Below the pieces are notes generated by a model. That model ran no database searches and was not told the DNA's origin. It saw only the letters and a program-made list of their open reading frames with translations. The position numbers and the translations under genes were made by a program. Shown one piece after another: positions 8,306-17,293 of a DNA stretch of 64,000 bases. Within the stretch, counting starts at the first letter, position 1; each line of letters starts with the position of its first letter. Origin of the DNA: Bacteroidales bacterium UBA3843 (GTDB lineage Bacteria; Bacteroidota; Bacteroidia; Bacteroidales; Paludibacteraceae). The stretch is from NCBI GenBank assembly GCA_002392745.1, contig DGHR01000003.1:186001-250000 (forward strand), written 5' to 3'.

Positions 8306-8925
8306 TATGCGATAAATTCAGTTCTGTTAACAATAGACCTGCCCAGTGTAATCTCATCGGTATATTCCAGTTGGTTGCCGACAGCGACTCCACGTGCTAT
8401 TTGTGATATTTTAGGCATCTCGGGCATCTCCAAATTACGGATACGGCGATAAATATAGAAATTGGTGGTATCTCCCTCCATTGTAGTAGGGAGAGCAAGA
8501 ATGACCTCTTTCACCTCGCCCGAAGCAACTCGCTCCATCAGGGAGTCCACCTGAATGTCTTTGGGTCCGACCCCCTCCATCGGTGAAATAATTCCTCCCA
8601 ACACATGATAGACTCCTGTGTATTGCCCGGTATTCTCTATAGACATAACATCCTGCACATTTTCGACCACACAAATCGTAGCATGGTCTCTCCGTGACGA
8701 TGAACAAATCGGGCACATGGCAGTATCTGAAATATTATGGCATACACTGCAATACACCACTTCGTGCTTCAAACGTATGAACGCGTTGGCAAATGCATCC
8801 ACATCCTGCTCGTTCCGGCGCAATAAATTCAGCACCAGTCTCAAAGCAGTCCGGCGTCCCACTCCGGGAAGCGAAGCCATCTGATTGACGGCCTGTTCCA
8901 ATATTTGACTCGGATAATCAGACAA
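8305..8925 (-). CDS. recR: Recombination mediator RecR
   Basis: Works with RecO (and RecF) to load RecA on single-stranded DNA gaps. Seen: 206 residues, the usual length. Order: helix-hairpin-helix around LPGVGRRTALRLVL (about 19-32), a four-cysteine zinc finger CSVCHNISDTAMCPIC (57-72), a Toprim domain starting at CVVENVQDVMSIE, and the C-terminal Walker-like segment with GGDTTNFYIYRR replaced here by EGDTTNFYIYRRI. Context: it lies 12 bp downstream of the RelA-like gene and overlaps the next gene by one base. The start gives the expected family N-terminus. Confidence 0.95.
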   Translation of the reverse strand: MSDYPSQILEQAVNQMASLPGVGRRTALRLVLNLLRRNEQDVDAFANAFIRLKHEVVYCSVCHNISDTAMCPICSSSRRDHATICVVENVQDVMSIENTGQYTGVYHVLGGIISPMEGVGPKDIQVDSLMERVASGEVKEVILALPTTMEGDTTNFYIYRRIRNLEMPEMPKISQIARGVAVGNQLEYTDEITLGRSIVNRTEFIA

Positions 8926-8937
8926 AATCGTTTTATT

Positions 8938-10371
8938 TTATTGTTTTTTTGCCCAGCGGGCAGGAATGATACGATAGGAATAGCGCTCACGTATGTTCTC
9001 AGCATTCGGGCAATCGCATCTGTGTATACGGATTCCTTTTGTAACGGACACAAAAGCAAAAATAGGGTCTCCCGGCTGAGGATCACAACATTTACTGAGG
9101 TTATAATCAACATTTTTCACGTTCATGTCCACCTCGATGGCCAATCCCTGCAACTCATTTTTAGGTATATATTCCTCGTGACGGCTGACAGCGACCGGTT
9201 CATCGCGGGTCAACATAACCTCACGCAGACGCTGTATATCCTCTTTTCCCACAGCCAGTGACTGGTACATATCCGACACCTCTTTGTATCCGAGACGCAA
9301 TGCCATACGCGTTATGTCAGCTTCGGTATAGTCCAGTTTCCAGTTGCGGAAACGGCGTTCTATCATTTCCTTTCCCTCCGCAGCCTGTTTGTATTCCGCT
9401 TCCTTCAGCGCCTGGCGAATCTTGTTCTTGGCTTTGGAAGAGGCAACAATATTTAGCCAATCGGCGTTCGGATGCTGATTAGGAGAGGTAAGCACGAACA
9501 CCTGGTCACCGTTTTCCAGTTTCTGACGGATGGATACGTTTTGGTTGCGAATAGTACCACCTACGCAATGCGAGCCTACTTCGGTGTGGATAGAATATGC
9601 AAAATCCAATACTGTTGCTCCTTCTGGCAAGCGGCGCAAATCTCCAGTCGGCGTAAACACATATACATCGCTCTTTCTTTGTACAATAGAGCCTTTAACG
9701 CCCTTGTATGACCAATGCGCAGCGACTCCCTGCTCTGCAATCTCGTCCATACGCTTGGTGCGGATTTGCACTTCCACCCAGCGGTCGTCCGGCCCCAATA
9801 CCGTCGTATGAAGCGACTCATAGCCATTCTCTTTGGGCACAGACAGCCAGTCTCGCAAACGTTTCGGGTTGGGAGGGAAAATATCCGTGATGAGTGAATA
9901 TACTTGCCAGCAATCCGATTTCTCCCGCTCAGCCGGACTATCCAGAATAATGCGGATAGCAAACAAATCATATATGTGGTCCACATCGCAATGCTGCGCC
10001 TGCATCTTATGATAAATTGAGTGGATGGATTTCGGACGCCCCTTGATAGTAAACGTAAATCCTTCCGCCTTCAGTTTCTCTTCCAAAGGAGCTATAAAAC
10101 GCGCAATATACTCCTCTCGTTCAGCACGCTTCGCATTAAGCGCGTGCGCGATATATTTATACGTGTCGTAGTCCAGAAACTTGAGCGCCAGATCCTCCAT
10201 CTCGGTCTTGATTTGATACAAACCGAGGCGATGAGCCATAGGCGCATGCAACGTCTGTGTCTCCTTGGCTATGTGGCGTCTTTGGGGGCTATCCCCCTCT
10301 TTGTCCAACTGACGCAGCAGTTCCAACCGTTCGTTCAGGATAGAAAAAAGGACTTTACTACTATCTTCCAT
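8938..10371 (-). CDS. RelA-type (p)ppGpp synthetase lacking HD and ACT domains
   Basis: Seen: 477 residues from the ATG at 10371; a longer frame to 10491 is rejected because the promoter at 10396-10403 falls inside it. The protein starts at the point where full-length RelA/SpoT proteins have just finished the HD hydrolase core. Present: the synthetase domain with GRPKSIHSIYHKM, YDLFAIRII, ENGYESLHTTV and VEVQIRT (about 70-225), a TGS domain (VYVFTPTGDLRRLPEGAT, about 240-300) and the conserved cysteine segment SKCCDPQPGD. The C-terminus ends soon after, so the ACT domain is missing. Inferred: a synthesis-only alarmone enzyme that complements the complete RelA/SpoT at 44680-46947. Confidence 0.85.
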   Translation of the reverse strand: MEDSSKVLFSILNERLELLRQLDKEGDSPQRRHIAKETQTLHAPMAHRLGLYQIKTEMEDLALKFLDYDTYKYIAHALNAKRAEREEYIARFIAPLEEKLKAEGFTFTIKGRPKSIHSIYHKMQAQHCDVDHIYDLFAIRIILDSPAEREKSDCWQVYSLITDIFPPNPKRLRDWLSVPKENGYESLHTTVLGPDDRWVEVQIRTKRMDEIAEQGVAAHWSYKGVKGSIVQRKSDVYVFTPTGDLRRLPEGATVLDFAYSIHTEVGSHCVGGTIRNQNVSIRQKLENGDQVFVLTSPNQHPNADWLNIVASSKAKNKIRQALKEAEYKQAAEGKEMIERRFRNWKLDYTEADITRMALRLGYKEVSDMYQSLAVGKEDIQRLREVMLTRDEPVAVSRHEEYIPKNELQGLAIEVDMNVKNVDYNLSKCCDPQPGDPIFAFVSVTKGIRIHRCDCPNAENIRERYSYRIIPARWAKKQ

Positions 10372-10395
10372 TTCGTCTAATTCTAAAAAACGGCA

Positions 10396-10403
10396 CAAAG
10401 TTA
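10396..10403 (-). promoter_or_regulatory. -7 promoter of the short RelA gene
   Basis: Minus strand reads TAACTTTG, matching TAnnTTTG, about 25 bp before the ATG at 10371. Confidence 0.65.
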
Positions 10404-10435
10404 CGATTTTTTTTGCATATATGAAAATATTTTTG

Positions 10436-10456
10436 TAATTTTGCAGCGTAATTTTG
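10436..10456 (+). promoter_or_regulatory. Two tandem -7 elements for the pilin-like gene
   Basis: TAATTTTG occurs at 10436-10443 and again at 10449-10456, each followed by GC(A). Both point toward the gene starting at 10482, divergent from the RelA promoter. Confidence 0.6.
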
Positions 10457-10481
10457 CAAACACATAAAAAATTAACCGATA

Positions 10482-11240
10482 ATGAAAGCATCTAGAGTTA
10501 TTGTAACTTGTACACTTGCCGTAGCCGCAGTCGTAATGGGATACTTCTGCGTAATGAGCGTAGTTACACCTATCCAATTTGAAGACACACGCGCTGCTCG
10601 CGAGGTTGCCGTAATCAAGAATCTGGTAGACTTACGTACTGCAGAGGTGGAATTCCATCACCAGAACGGTCGTTTTACTGCCAGTTACGACACTTTGTTC
10701 CATTTCCTGAAGACCGCCCCCAAGAAGGAGTTGATGAAGGAAGGAAGTCTGACTGACAAACAATTGGAAGCAGGTCTGACCGAAGCCAAAGCCGTTAAGA
10801 TTTTGGAGAACGCAAAGAAGAAAGCCCAAAAGAAAAACACTTTTGCTGACAACGACGAGTTGTATGCATATATTTGGGCCAATGACAAAGAAGTAAAAGA
10901 CAATGGTCTGCAGGGTTTCCGTCGCGATACGATAGAAACCAATATGTTGGAATCGCTTTATAAAGGCGAATACACCGCGGAAAACATTGAAAAGATTGCA
11001 GAAATTCCCTATAGCAACGGTTTGCGCTACGAGCTGGAGGTGAACAACGATTACAAGACCAGCCAAGGCATTCGTGTTCCTTTGTTCGAAGCCCGCGCAC
11101 CGTTTGACAGTTATCTGGGTGACCTGAACGAGCAAGAGCTGGTTAACCTGAATGACCGCGAGAAGAAATTGGAGCACTACACCGGTCTGAAAGTAGGTGA
11201 TATCTATTCGCCGAACAACAATGCCGGAAACTGGGAATAA
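10482..11240 (+). CDS. Membrane-anchored protein with pilin-like N-terminal region
   Basis: Seen: 252 residues. One hydrophobic segment at about 7-28 (VIVTCTLAVAAVVMGYFCVM), then VIKNLVDLRTAEVEFHHQNGRFTASYDTL, which follows the pattern of pseudopilin helices (leucine/alanine helix, then an aromatic plus NGRF/Y, then a loop). No prepilin peptidase cleavage motif is visible before the hydrophobic stretch. A Lys/Ala-rich helix spans about 105-125. The protein ends with GDIYSPNNNAGNWE. I do not know a named family. Inferred: faces the periplasm, held in the inner membrane. It precedes rsmD by 29 bp and probably shares its transcript. Confidence 0.7.
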   Translation: MKASRVIVTCTLAVAAVVMGYFCVMSVVTPIQFEDTRAAREVAVIKNLVDLRTAEVEFHHQNGRFTASYDTLFHFLKTAPKKELMKEGSLTDKQLEAGLTEAKAVKILENAKKKAQKKNTFADNDELYAYIWANDKEVKDNGLQGFRRDTIETNMLESLYKGEYTAENIEKIAEIPYSNGLRYELEVNNDYKTSQGIRVPLFEARAPFDSYLGDLNEQELVNLNDREKKLEHYTGLKVGDIYSPNNNAGNWE

Positions 11241-11269
11241 TCATTTGAGATAAAAAATAAAGTGTAGAG

Positions 11270-11800
11270 ATGCGTATTATCTCTGGTCAATACGGGGGGC
11301 GGCGATTGTCGCCCCCTAAAAATATCACAGCAAGGCCCACTACCGATTTTGCCAAAGAGAGTTTGTTCAATCTACTCAACAACCGTATTGATTTCGAGGG
11401 AATTGATGTATTGGATTTATTTGCCGGAACCGGTGGTATAGGCATCGAGTGTGTGAGTCGTGGAGCGCGCGAAGTGACCGCAGTCGAGTTGGCACATGTA
11501 CAGCAAAACTGGATTATACAATGCTGCAAACAACTGGGTATTCGCAATCTAAGTCTCATACGAGGCGACGTATTCAAGTTTCTTTCCGCATGCCATACAA
11601 AATATGATTTGGTTTTTGCCGATCCTCCATACGCATTAGAACAATTACCGAAGCTGGCCGATATTATTCTTGACGCAGACATACTAAAAGAGGGCGGATG
11701 GCTTGTTATCGAGCATGGGAAAGACACCGATTTCACAACTCATCCGCGGCACGCAGAGACGCGCCAGTACGGGAGTGTACATTTCAGTTTCTTTCAATAA
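11270..11800 (+). CDS. rsmD: 16S rRNA (guanine(966)-N2)-methyltransferase
   Basis: Methylates G966 of 16S rRNA using S-adenosylmethionine. Seen: 176 residues, family length. It begins MRIISGQYGGRRLSPP, has the TRPTTD-like segment TARPTTDFAKESLFNLL, the SAM-binding DLFAGTGGIGIE (about 48-59) and the catalytic FADPPYAL (about 117-124). These match RsmD closely. It is second in a two-gene transcript behind the pilin-like gene and is closed by a strong hairpin terminator directly after its stop. Confidence 0.95.
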   Translation: MRIISGQYGGRRLSPPKNITARPTTDFAKESLFNLLNNRIDFEGIDVLDLFAGTGGIGIECVSRGAREVTAVELAHVQQNWIIQCCKQLGIRNLSLIRGDVFKFLSACHTKYDLVFADPPYALEQLPKLADIILDADILKEGGWLVIEHGKDTDFTTHPRHAETRQYGSVHFSFFQ

Positions 11801-11827
11801 AAAAAGAGGTAGCGAGCCTCTTTTTTT
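11800..11827. terminator. Bidirectional terminator between rsmD and manA
   Basis: A-run plus GAGG, a 7-base loop, then CCTC plus T-run: the stem AAAAAGAGG / CCTCTTTTT works on both strands between converging genes. Confidence 0.8.
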
Positions 11828-11850
11828 ATTGTCCGATTTGAGCAATGACA

Positions 11851-12852
11851 TTAAATTTCCATATATACCTCCAGCAACCGGCATTCGCCGTCCTGCGGCA
11901 TAATACGTATGTCGTTTAGCGATGCTGGCAACAAAACCGCCTCGCCCCGACATATCGTCACGGTGCTTGTCTCTTGTTCTCCGTCCAGCGCTTCCACCAC
12001 CGCACTGCCAGCCACACACATATACGCCACAAAGGAGTCTAACGGCGCATAATCGCGCTCTGCGGTTCGGTCAAGCGTCAATAGATTCACCGTAAAATAA
12101 GGACATTGTGTCAGATTTACAGCACCGTTCGGCACGGGAACGGGATGCGAAACCACCGCTCCATTTACAGGAGCAAAATCCATCACCTCCAGTGCCTTAT
12201 CCAACTTGAGAGGTCTGGTTCGTCCGTCATTCCCCACCCGATTGTAGTCATACAGACGATAGGTGATATCCGAGTTTTCCTGGATTTCCGCAACAATAGT
12301 GTCACGGCGCATGGCATGTACCGTACCGGACGGGATATAGGCGACATCCCCTTGCTGCACATCATATTCGTGCAAATAGCCGGCAAGAGAACCATCGGTA
12401 ATAGCGGCGTGGATAAGCGACGCATTCATCGTACGGTTCCAACCAAGGAATATGGATGGTTTTCCCTCCGAGGGCAGCACATACCACATCTCGGTTTTGC
12501 CAAGCGAGTGCTCATGCTCAATCGCATAGTCATCGTCCGGATGGACCTGAATAGACAGATCGTCAACTGCATCAATAAATTTGAGCAACAATGGGAACTG
12601 GGTACCAAAAACATCATATACATTCGTACCCACCAAATCTCCCATATACACCTCAATCAAGTCGCGGAGCAATTCGCCTTTATGAGGTCCGTTGATGACG
12701 ACAGTAGGTGCGTCCTCCACATCAGACAACACCCAAGCCTCACCTACATTCTCATAGTCAGCGGGCACATGACTATACCATTGCGCGATAGTATGACCTC
12801 CCCAAATTTTATGGAAGAGTTGCGCTTTGAATTTTAATGGATACAGAGCCAT
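11851..12852 (-). CDS. manA: Mannose-6-phosphate isomerase, type I
   Basis: Interconverts mannose 6-phosphate and fructose 6-phosphate; zinc-dependent cupin enzyme. Seen: 333 residues. The metal-binding set is visible in LSIQVHPDDDYA (Gln and His) and HEHSLGKTEMWYVL (Glu), with the later conserved IPSGTVHAM (His, about 165-180) and an arginine in ITYRLYDYNR. The C-terminal part is a second cupin-like lobe. It is the last gene of a sugar-nucleotide set with galE (24 bp away) and a nucleotidyltransferase, which suggests supply of activated sugars for surface glycans. Confidence 0.93.
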   Translation of the reverse strand: MALYPLKFKAQLFHKIWGGHTIAQWYSHVPADYENVGEAWVLSDVEDAPTVVINGPHKGELLRDLIEVYMGDLVGTNVYDVFGTQFPLLLKFIDAVDDLSIQVHPDDDYAIEHEHSLGKTEMWYVLPSEGKPSIFLGWNRTMNASLIHAAITDGSLAGYLHEYDVQQGDVAYIPSGTVHAMRRDTIVAEIQENSDITYRLYDYNRVGNDGRTRPLKLDKALEVMDFAPVNGAVVSHPVPVPNGAVNLTQCPYFTVNLLTLDRTAERDYAPLDSFVAYMCVAGSAVVEALDGEQETSTVTICRGEAVLLPASLNDIRIMPQDGECRLLEVYMEI

Positions 12853-12875
12853 TCGGATTGATACAACGAGTAGTA

Positions 12876-13907
12876 TTATTTAATATTCCGAATGTGCTTT
12901 TCCCATTTCCAAGCCGAAGCCAATACCTCTGTAATAGGAGTATCAGCAGACCATCCGAGGATTTCGTTCGCTTTTTTCGGAGCAGCCCATACTTGTTCAA
13001 TATCTCCTTCACGGCGTCCGACAATCGTGTATGGGATTTTTACTCCGGTAGCTTTCTCGAAATCGCGAATCAGTTCGAGCACGCTCAGCCCGCGTCCGGT
13101 TCCCAGGTTGAACACTTCTACCTGTTCACGGTCCTTGCTCTCCAGCATACGCGCTACCGCTTTTACGTGCGCTTTCGCCAAATCCACCACATAAATATAG
13201 TCGCGGATACATGAGCCGTCGGGCGTATTGTAGTCATCACCGAAGACCTTCAGTTCCGGGCGCAGACCAGCCGCTGTCTGGGTAATGAACGGCAGCAGGT
13301 TCTGCGGCACGCCGTTTGGCAGTTCGCCAATCAAAGCCGACGGGTGTGCCCCAATCGGGTTGAAATAGCGGAGAATAGTAGCATGGAGCGATTTATCCGC
13401 ATGAGCCGCATCACGTATAATTTCCTCGTTGATTTGCTTTGTGTTGCCATAGGGCGAGAGGGCCTGCTGAATAGGCGCCGTTTCGTCTACCGGCAGGTGC
13501 TCCTTGTCGGGTTGACCATAAACCGTACAACTGGAAGAGAAAACGATATTCTGTACGTGGTGCTGCTGCATCACTTCCAACAGCGTAACCAGACTGCCGA
13601 GGTTATTACGATAGTACAGCAGCGGTTTCTCAACGGACTCACCCACAGCCTTGCTTGCAGCAAAATGGATAACGCCCACGATGTCCGGATAGGTTGTGAA
13701 TACGCTATCCAAATCAACAAAGTTTCCACAGTCAATGTTGGCGAACTCAGGTTTTTTGCCGACAATAGCGGCAATGCCGTCCAACACGTCAATAGAGGAG
13801 TTGCTCAGGTTATCAACGATTGTTACGTCATAACCTTGTTGCATTAGTTCTACCGTAGTATGCGAACCGATATATCCGGTGCCACCGGTAACAAGTATTC
13901 TACTCAT
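12876..13907 (-). CDS. galE: UDP-glucose 4-epimerase
   Basis: Interconverts UDP-glucose and UDP-galactose with bound NAD. Seen: 343 residues. NAD-binding GGTGYIGSHTTVEL at 7-20, the catalytic Ser in SSSCTVYG and the YxxxK pair in SPYGNTKQ (Tyr about 151). GDDYNTPDGSCIRDYIYV is the usual substrate-loop signature. Extended short-chain dehydrogenase fold. It sits between the nucleotidyltransferase and manA, all minus strand, and this ordering fits precursor supply for glycans. Other UDP-sugar epimerases are possible, but the residue pattern fits GalE well. Confidence 0.95.
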   Translation of the reverse strand: MSRILVTGGTGYIGSHTTVELMQQGYDVTIVDNLSNSSIDVLDGIAAIVGKKPEFANIDCGNFVDLDSVFTTYPDIVGVIHFAASKAVGESVEKPLLYYRNNLGSLVTLLEVMQQHHVQNIVFSSSCTVYGQPDKEHLPVDETAPIQQALSPYGNTKQINEEIIRDAAHADKSLHATILRYFNPIGAHPSALIGELPNGVPQNLLPFITQTAAGLRPELKVFGDDYNTPDGSCIRDYIYVVDLAKAHVKAVARMLESKDREQVEVFNLGTGRGLSVLELIRDFEKATGVKIPYTIVGRREGDIEQVWAAPKKANEILGWSADTPITEVLASAWKWEKHIRNIK

Positions 13908-13961
13908 TTATGATTTCAAATTTAGTTGTATAAGTTGTGATTCCTGATTTTAGAGTTCCTG

Positions 13962-14861
13962 TTAAAAAAGTTTCTCCGGATACTCACCTGCCTGAATCAA
14001 CCGGTTGATTTTCTCTACAACCTGCGGGCGGTCCTCGCTATACGTCACTCCGAACCATTTGCTTGGAGTATCCAGAACCTTGCACGTGGCTTTTCCTGCA
14101 ACTATCAGTTGGTTGACCAGCGTAGGGATATAGAACTCCGATTTCAGTTCTCCACCCTTCTCTGCCAGAAATGCTCGGAAAGCCTCCTCGGAATATTGGA
14201 AATACTCGGGTGTGAATCCCCACATGTTCATGGAAACAGGGGTGTTTGGAGCCAGCGGAGTGTCCTGTTCGCCTTCTGTGAAGACAATCGTTCCGTTTTT
14301 ATCTTCAATCTTGGTCCGCTCCACCACATCGGTCAGGTAACCGTTTTCGTCCGTTGCGCATACTCCGCGGCTTACTGCGCCGTTCTCGCTCAATGTGTTG
14401 CATACGCGGTAGCCCACCATGCAATAATGTCCCTCGGTTCCTTCCACCGATTTCAGGAAATCAGCCAACACCTGGAACGACTCTTTCCCGTAGAAATCAT
14501 CCGCGTTGATGACAGCGAAAGGTTCGTGGATGAGTTCGCGTCCCATCAAGAGTGCATGGTTGGTTCCCCATGGTTTGGTACGCTCGGGATTGTATGTACA
14601 TCCTGCCGGCACTTTGTCGACCGACTGGAAGCACAATTCGCATTGCACTTTCCCTTCATATTTGCTCAGCACAACGCGGCGGAAGTCGTCCTCAAAATCC
14701 TTGCGGATAACAAAGACTATTTTACCAAATCCAGCACGCAATGCGTCGTAAACACTATAATCCAAAATGGCTTCTCCATTCGGGCCCAGGCCATCCATTT
14801 GTTTCAGGCCTCCATAGCGGCTACCCATTCCGGCAGCCAAGATAAACAATGTTGGTTTCAT
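13962..14861 (-). CDS. Sugar-phosphate nucleotidyltransferase
   Basis: Seen: 299 residues. The N-terminal ILAAGMGSRYGGLKQM is the nucleotide-binding signature of the family that joins a sugar phosphate to a nucleotide, and VINADDFYG (about 118-126) holds the metal-binding aspartates. WGTNHALLMGRE and FGVTYSEDRPQV are further conserved points. Known: such proteins make UDP-, dTDP- or GDP-sugars. The exact sugar cannot be read; its place beside galE makes a UDP-glucose role conceivable. It is shorter than GlmU and lacks an acyltransferase repeat domain. Confidence 0.82.
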   Translation of the reverse strand: MKPTLFILAAGMGSRYGGLKQMDGLGPNGEAILDYSVYDALRAGFGKIVFVIRKDFEDDFRRVVLSKYEGKVQCELCFQSVDKVPAGCTYNPERTKPWGTNHALLMGRELIHEPFAVINADDFYGKESFQVLADFLKSVEGTEGHYCMVGYRVCNTLSENGAVSRGVCATDENGYLTDVVERTKIEDKNGTIVFTEGEQDTPLAPNTPVSMNMWGFTPEYFQYSEEAFRAFLAEKGGELKSEFYIPTLVNQLIVAGKATCKVLDTPSKWFGVTYSEDRPQVVEKINRLIQAGEYPEKLF

Positions 14862-14882
14862 ATATATAATTAGCTGTGAATG

Positions 14883-15998
14883 TTACTCGTTAACGGCCTC
14901 TATTCTACCGTTTCTCTTCTTATGGCGCACCCATAGTCCATAGACCTCGGAGCAGTTTCCTGCCGTGATAAAGGCTTTGAGTTTATTGTTTCTGATAAAC
15001 GCCATCAGTGCAGAGAACTCGTCCTGCGAAAGCAGGGTCTGTATCTCGACGTGGTTCTCGCCGCTGTACCCCCCCTGTACGTTGTACAGCGAGCATCCTC
15101 TAACCAAATCCTCCACAATATACTTGCGTATGCGTTCGGGCTGTTCGGAGACGATGCAGACACGTTTGCGTTTGTTGAGCGAAGCGGTGAAGTAGTCAAT
15201 CGCCAGTCCGTTAATCCATGTACCGATAATACCAATTACGACCATCCGGAAGTCGTTGATCAGGAATGCCGTACAGCAAATCAATATTCCGCCTATGGCG
15301 ACTGATGTTCCGATGTCGAAATGCAGGTATTTGTTTACAATCTTGCCTAAGATATCCAGTCCTCCGGTAGATGCATTAATCCGAAAGAGGAAGGCCTGGC
15401 AGATAGAAAGCAACAGGACAAAACAAATGAGGTCAAACCATACATCCCCCATACCTAATCCCCCGCTCATGACACTTTCTCTGACGCGCTCCATGACCTC
15501 TCCAGCACGGCTGAGTATATACGGGTTTCCGTTGGCATCCAGCACTGTTTGCCCAGCTTGCAACTGCGTTAGAATCTCCGGTGCATCAATCACCTTGTGG
15601 GTAAAATACACGTTGGGATAAATACGGTCCCATACCTGCGTCAAAGGTCCAAGAATCATTGCCGTATATACAGTCTTGGCGCCGAACTCATTACCGATAA
15701 GCAGGAAAGCCAGCAAGAGCAGAAACGCATTGATGCCCATGACCCAGTACGAGAACGTGTCGGCATTGCCGCCCATGAGTGTATTCAGGACGATGGACAA
15801 ACCCGATATGGAGCCGACGATAAGGTGGCTGGGCATGAGAAAATAATAGACAGCAGCGGCGCCAACGCTCATTCCTGCAGTCATCATAAACAGTTCGCGC
15901 CAGAACTTCAATGTTCCCATTGCATGCCAGAACGTGCCCAGCAAATCCTTCCAGTAATCAAGCGTGAAATACGCTTTCAGATAGTTTGAGTTATCCAT
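14883..15998 (-). CDS. YitT-family membrane protein (DUF161 plus DUF2179)
   Basis: Seen: 371 residues from the ATG at 15998. A longer frame reaches 16169 but would overlap the 3' end of the aspartate kinase gene, so I reject it. Several hydrophobic segments: about 35-60, 72-95, 102-125, then after a soluble loop (about 140-185) two more near 190-215 and 225-255. The loop contains LTQLQAGQTVLDANGNPYIL. The C-terminal soluble part (RKRVCIVSEQPERI, VQGGYSGENHVEI) fits DUF2179. Known: function of YitT proteins is uncertain; they are inner-membrane proteins. The long periplasmic-type loop is larger than in many relatives. Confidence 0.82.
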   Translation of the reverse strand: MDNSNYLKAYFTLDYWKDLLGTFWHAMGTLKFWRELFMMTAGMSVGAAAVYYFLMPSHLIVGSISGLSIVLNTLMGGNADTFSYWVMGINAFLLLLAFLLIGNEFGAKTVYTAMILGPLTQVWDRIYPNVYFTHKVIDAPEILTQLQAGQTVLDANGNPYILSRAGEVMERVRESVMSGGLGMGDVWFDLICFVLLLSICQAFLFRINASTGGLDILGKIVNKYLHFDIGTSVAIGGILICCTAFLINDFRMVVIGIIGTWINGLAIDYFTASLNKRKRVCIVSEQPERIRKYIVEDLVRGCSLYNVQGGYSGENHVEIQTLLSQDEFSALMAFIRNNKLKAFITAGNCSEVYGLWVRHKKRNGRIEAVNE

Positions 15999-16035
15999 AT
16001 TACGTGTGTTTTGTCTTGCGTTCCTGTTTTTCGGA

Positions 16036-17274
16036 TCAATCAGTCTCCACGACGACCAGTCGCGCAGTGCGCCGTGTGGTCTGACTAAGTAAAATCTGTT
16101 TCCCGTCGCGTGCGCGCTGCAGAATCTCAGGAGTAGTACCCCGTATAGTGAGCAAAGAGAGGTTCTCATTATACGTTACATTAAAATGCGCGCGCAACGC
16201 GTCAATGGCATCCGCCACGAAGCGTGTGTTGTCCACACAGACAGAGATGGTAACCGCCGAAGACTGTATGAGCGATACTTTGAGTCTGTGGTTATGAATA
16301 ATATCAAATATCTCATGCAGGCTCTCCTCCAATACAAAGGAGAAATCCTTAGCCCGCATAGTAATAAGAATCTGGTTCTTGCGCCATATATAAACCGGTA
16401 TATTGACCGGCCCCACTCCATCGGCAGAGATACACGAACCATCGGCGGACGGATTACCGAAGGGTTTTACAAACAACGGGATGCGTTTATTCTCAAGCGG
16501 ACGGATGGTTTTCGGATGAATAACCTGCGCTCCCGAATAACTCAACTCGACAGCGTCCTGATAACGCAGAGAAGGGATAAGCACCGTGTTTTGCTCAATA
16601 CGCGGGTCGGCATTCAAAATACCCGGTACATCCTTCCAGATAGTGACCGATTCCGCATCCAGATAGTTTCCGAAGAGTGCGGCGGAATAATCCGATCCTT
16701 CGCGTCCAAGAGTGGTACGCCGACCGTCTTCCGTTCCGCCGATGAATCCTTGCGCCACTACGATACGCGGCCGTTGCGGTCTGTCCCATCCGGAGCGTAT
16801 TACGGAGCGGCTGACATTATCGTCCACCTTGGCTTCGCGCCATGTATTATCCGTACGCAGGAGTTTGGGTACATTCCACCACTCGACCGGTAACCCTTGT
16901 TTGAGCAGGTAGACAGCAATAATCTGCGTGGACATTATCTCTCCGAGGGAGACAATCTGGTCATAATTTTCGTCGTACGGCTTGGCAGGGTCGTATGGTA
17001 TTTCCCCCTGCAGACGCACATCGGCTCCGGGCTGTAGTCCAAGCGCCCGCATGATAGCCACATGATAGTCAATGATATCCACCCATTGGGTGAGCGCTTT
17101 CTCCTCCTGTCCGGCAGCCAAAGCATCCACCACCCGCTCCAGTGCGTTGGTCGTTTTTCCCATAGCAGAAACGACGACCAAGAGGTCGCCGTCCGTCATA
17201 CGGACAATCTGCTCCAAGTTTCTAACGCCGGCTGCATCACGTACGGAAGCCCCGCCGAATTTATAGACCTTCAT
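16036..17274 (-). CDS. lysC: Aspartate kinase, monofunctional
   Basis: Phosphorylates aspartate, first step toward lysine, threonine and methionine. Seen: 412 residues. KFGGASV at 4-10 is the catalytic entry, LGEIMSTQI and LGREGSDYSAALFG (substrate binding, about 190) follow, and the C-terminal third holds two ACT-like repeats (SFVLEESLHEIFDIIHNHRLKV; VSVCV-type strand; NLSLLTIRG). No homoserine dehydrogenase domain follows, unlike ThrA fusions. Feedback control through the ACT region is expected for the family, but which amino acid inhibits cannot be read. A 7-bp tandem repeat lies just upstream. Confidence 0.93.
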   Translation of the reverse strand: MKVYKFGGASVRDAAGVRNLEQIVRMTDGDLLVVVSAMGKTTNALERVVDALAAGQEEKALTQWVDIIDYHVAIMRALGLQPGADVRLQGEIPYDPAKPYDENYDQIVSLGEIMSTQIIAVYLLKQGLPVEWWNVPKLLRTDNTWREAKVDDNVSRSVIRSGWDRPQRPRIVVAQGFIGGTEDGRRTTLGREGSDYSAALFGNYLDAESVTIWKDVPGILNADPRIEQNTVLIPSLRYQDAVELSYSGAQVIHPKTIRPLENKRIPLFVKPFGNPSADGSCISADGVGPVNIPVYIWRKNQILITMRAKDFSFVLEESLHEIFDIIHNHRLKVSLIQSSAVTISVCVDNTRFVADAIDALRAHFNVTYNENLSLLTIRGTTPEILQRARDGKQILLSQTTRRTARLVVVETD

Positions 17275-17293
17275 GGGTTATGAGTTAGTGGTT

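Noticed and set aside
15999..16169. N-terminal extension of the YitT-type protein
   Set aside because: It would overlap the aspartate kinase 3' end and adds no membrane segment typical of the family.
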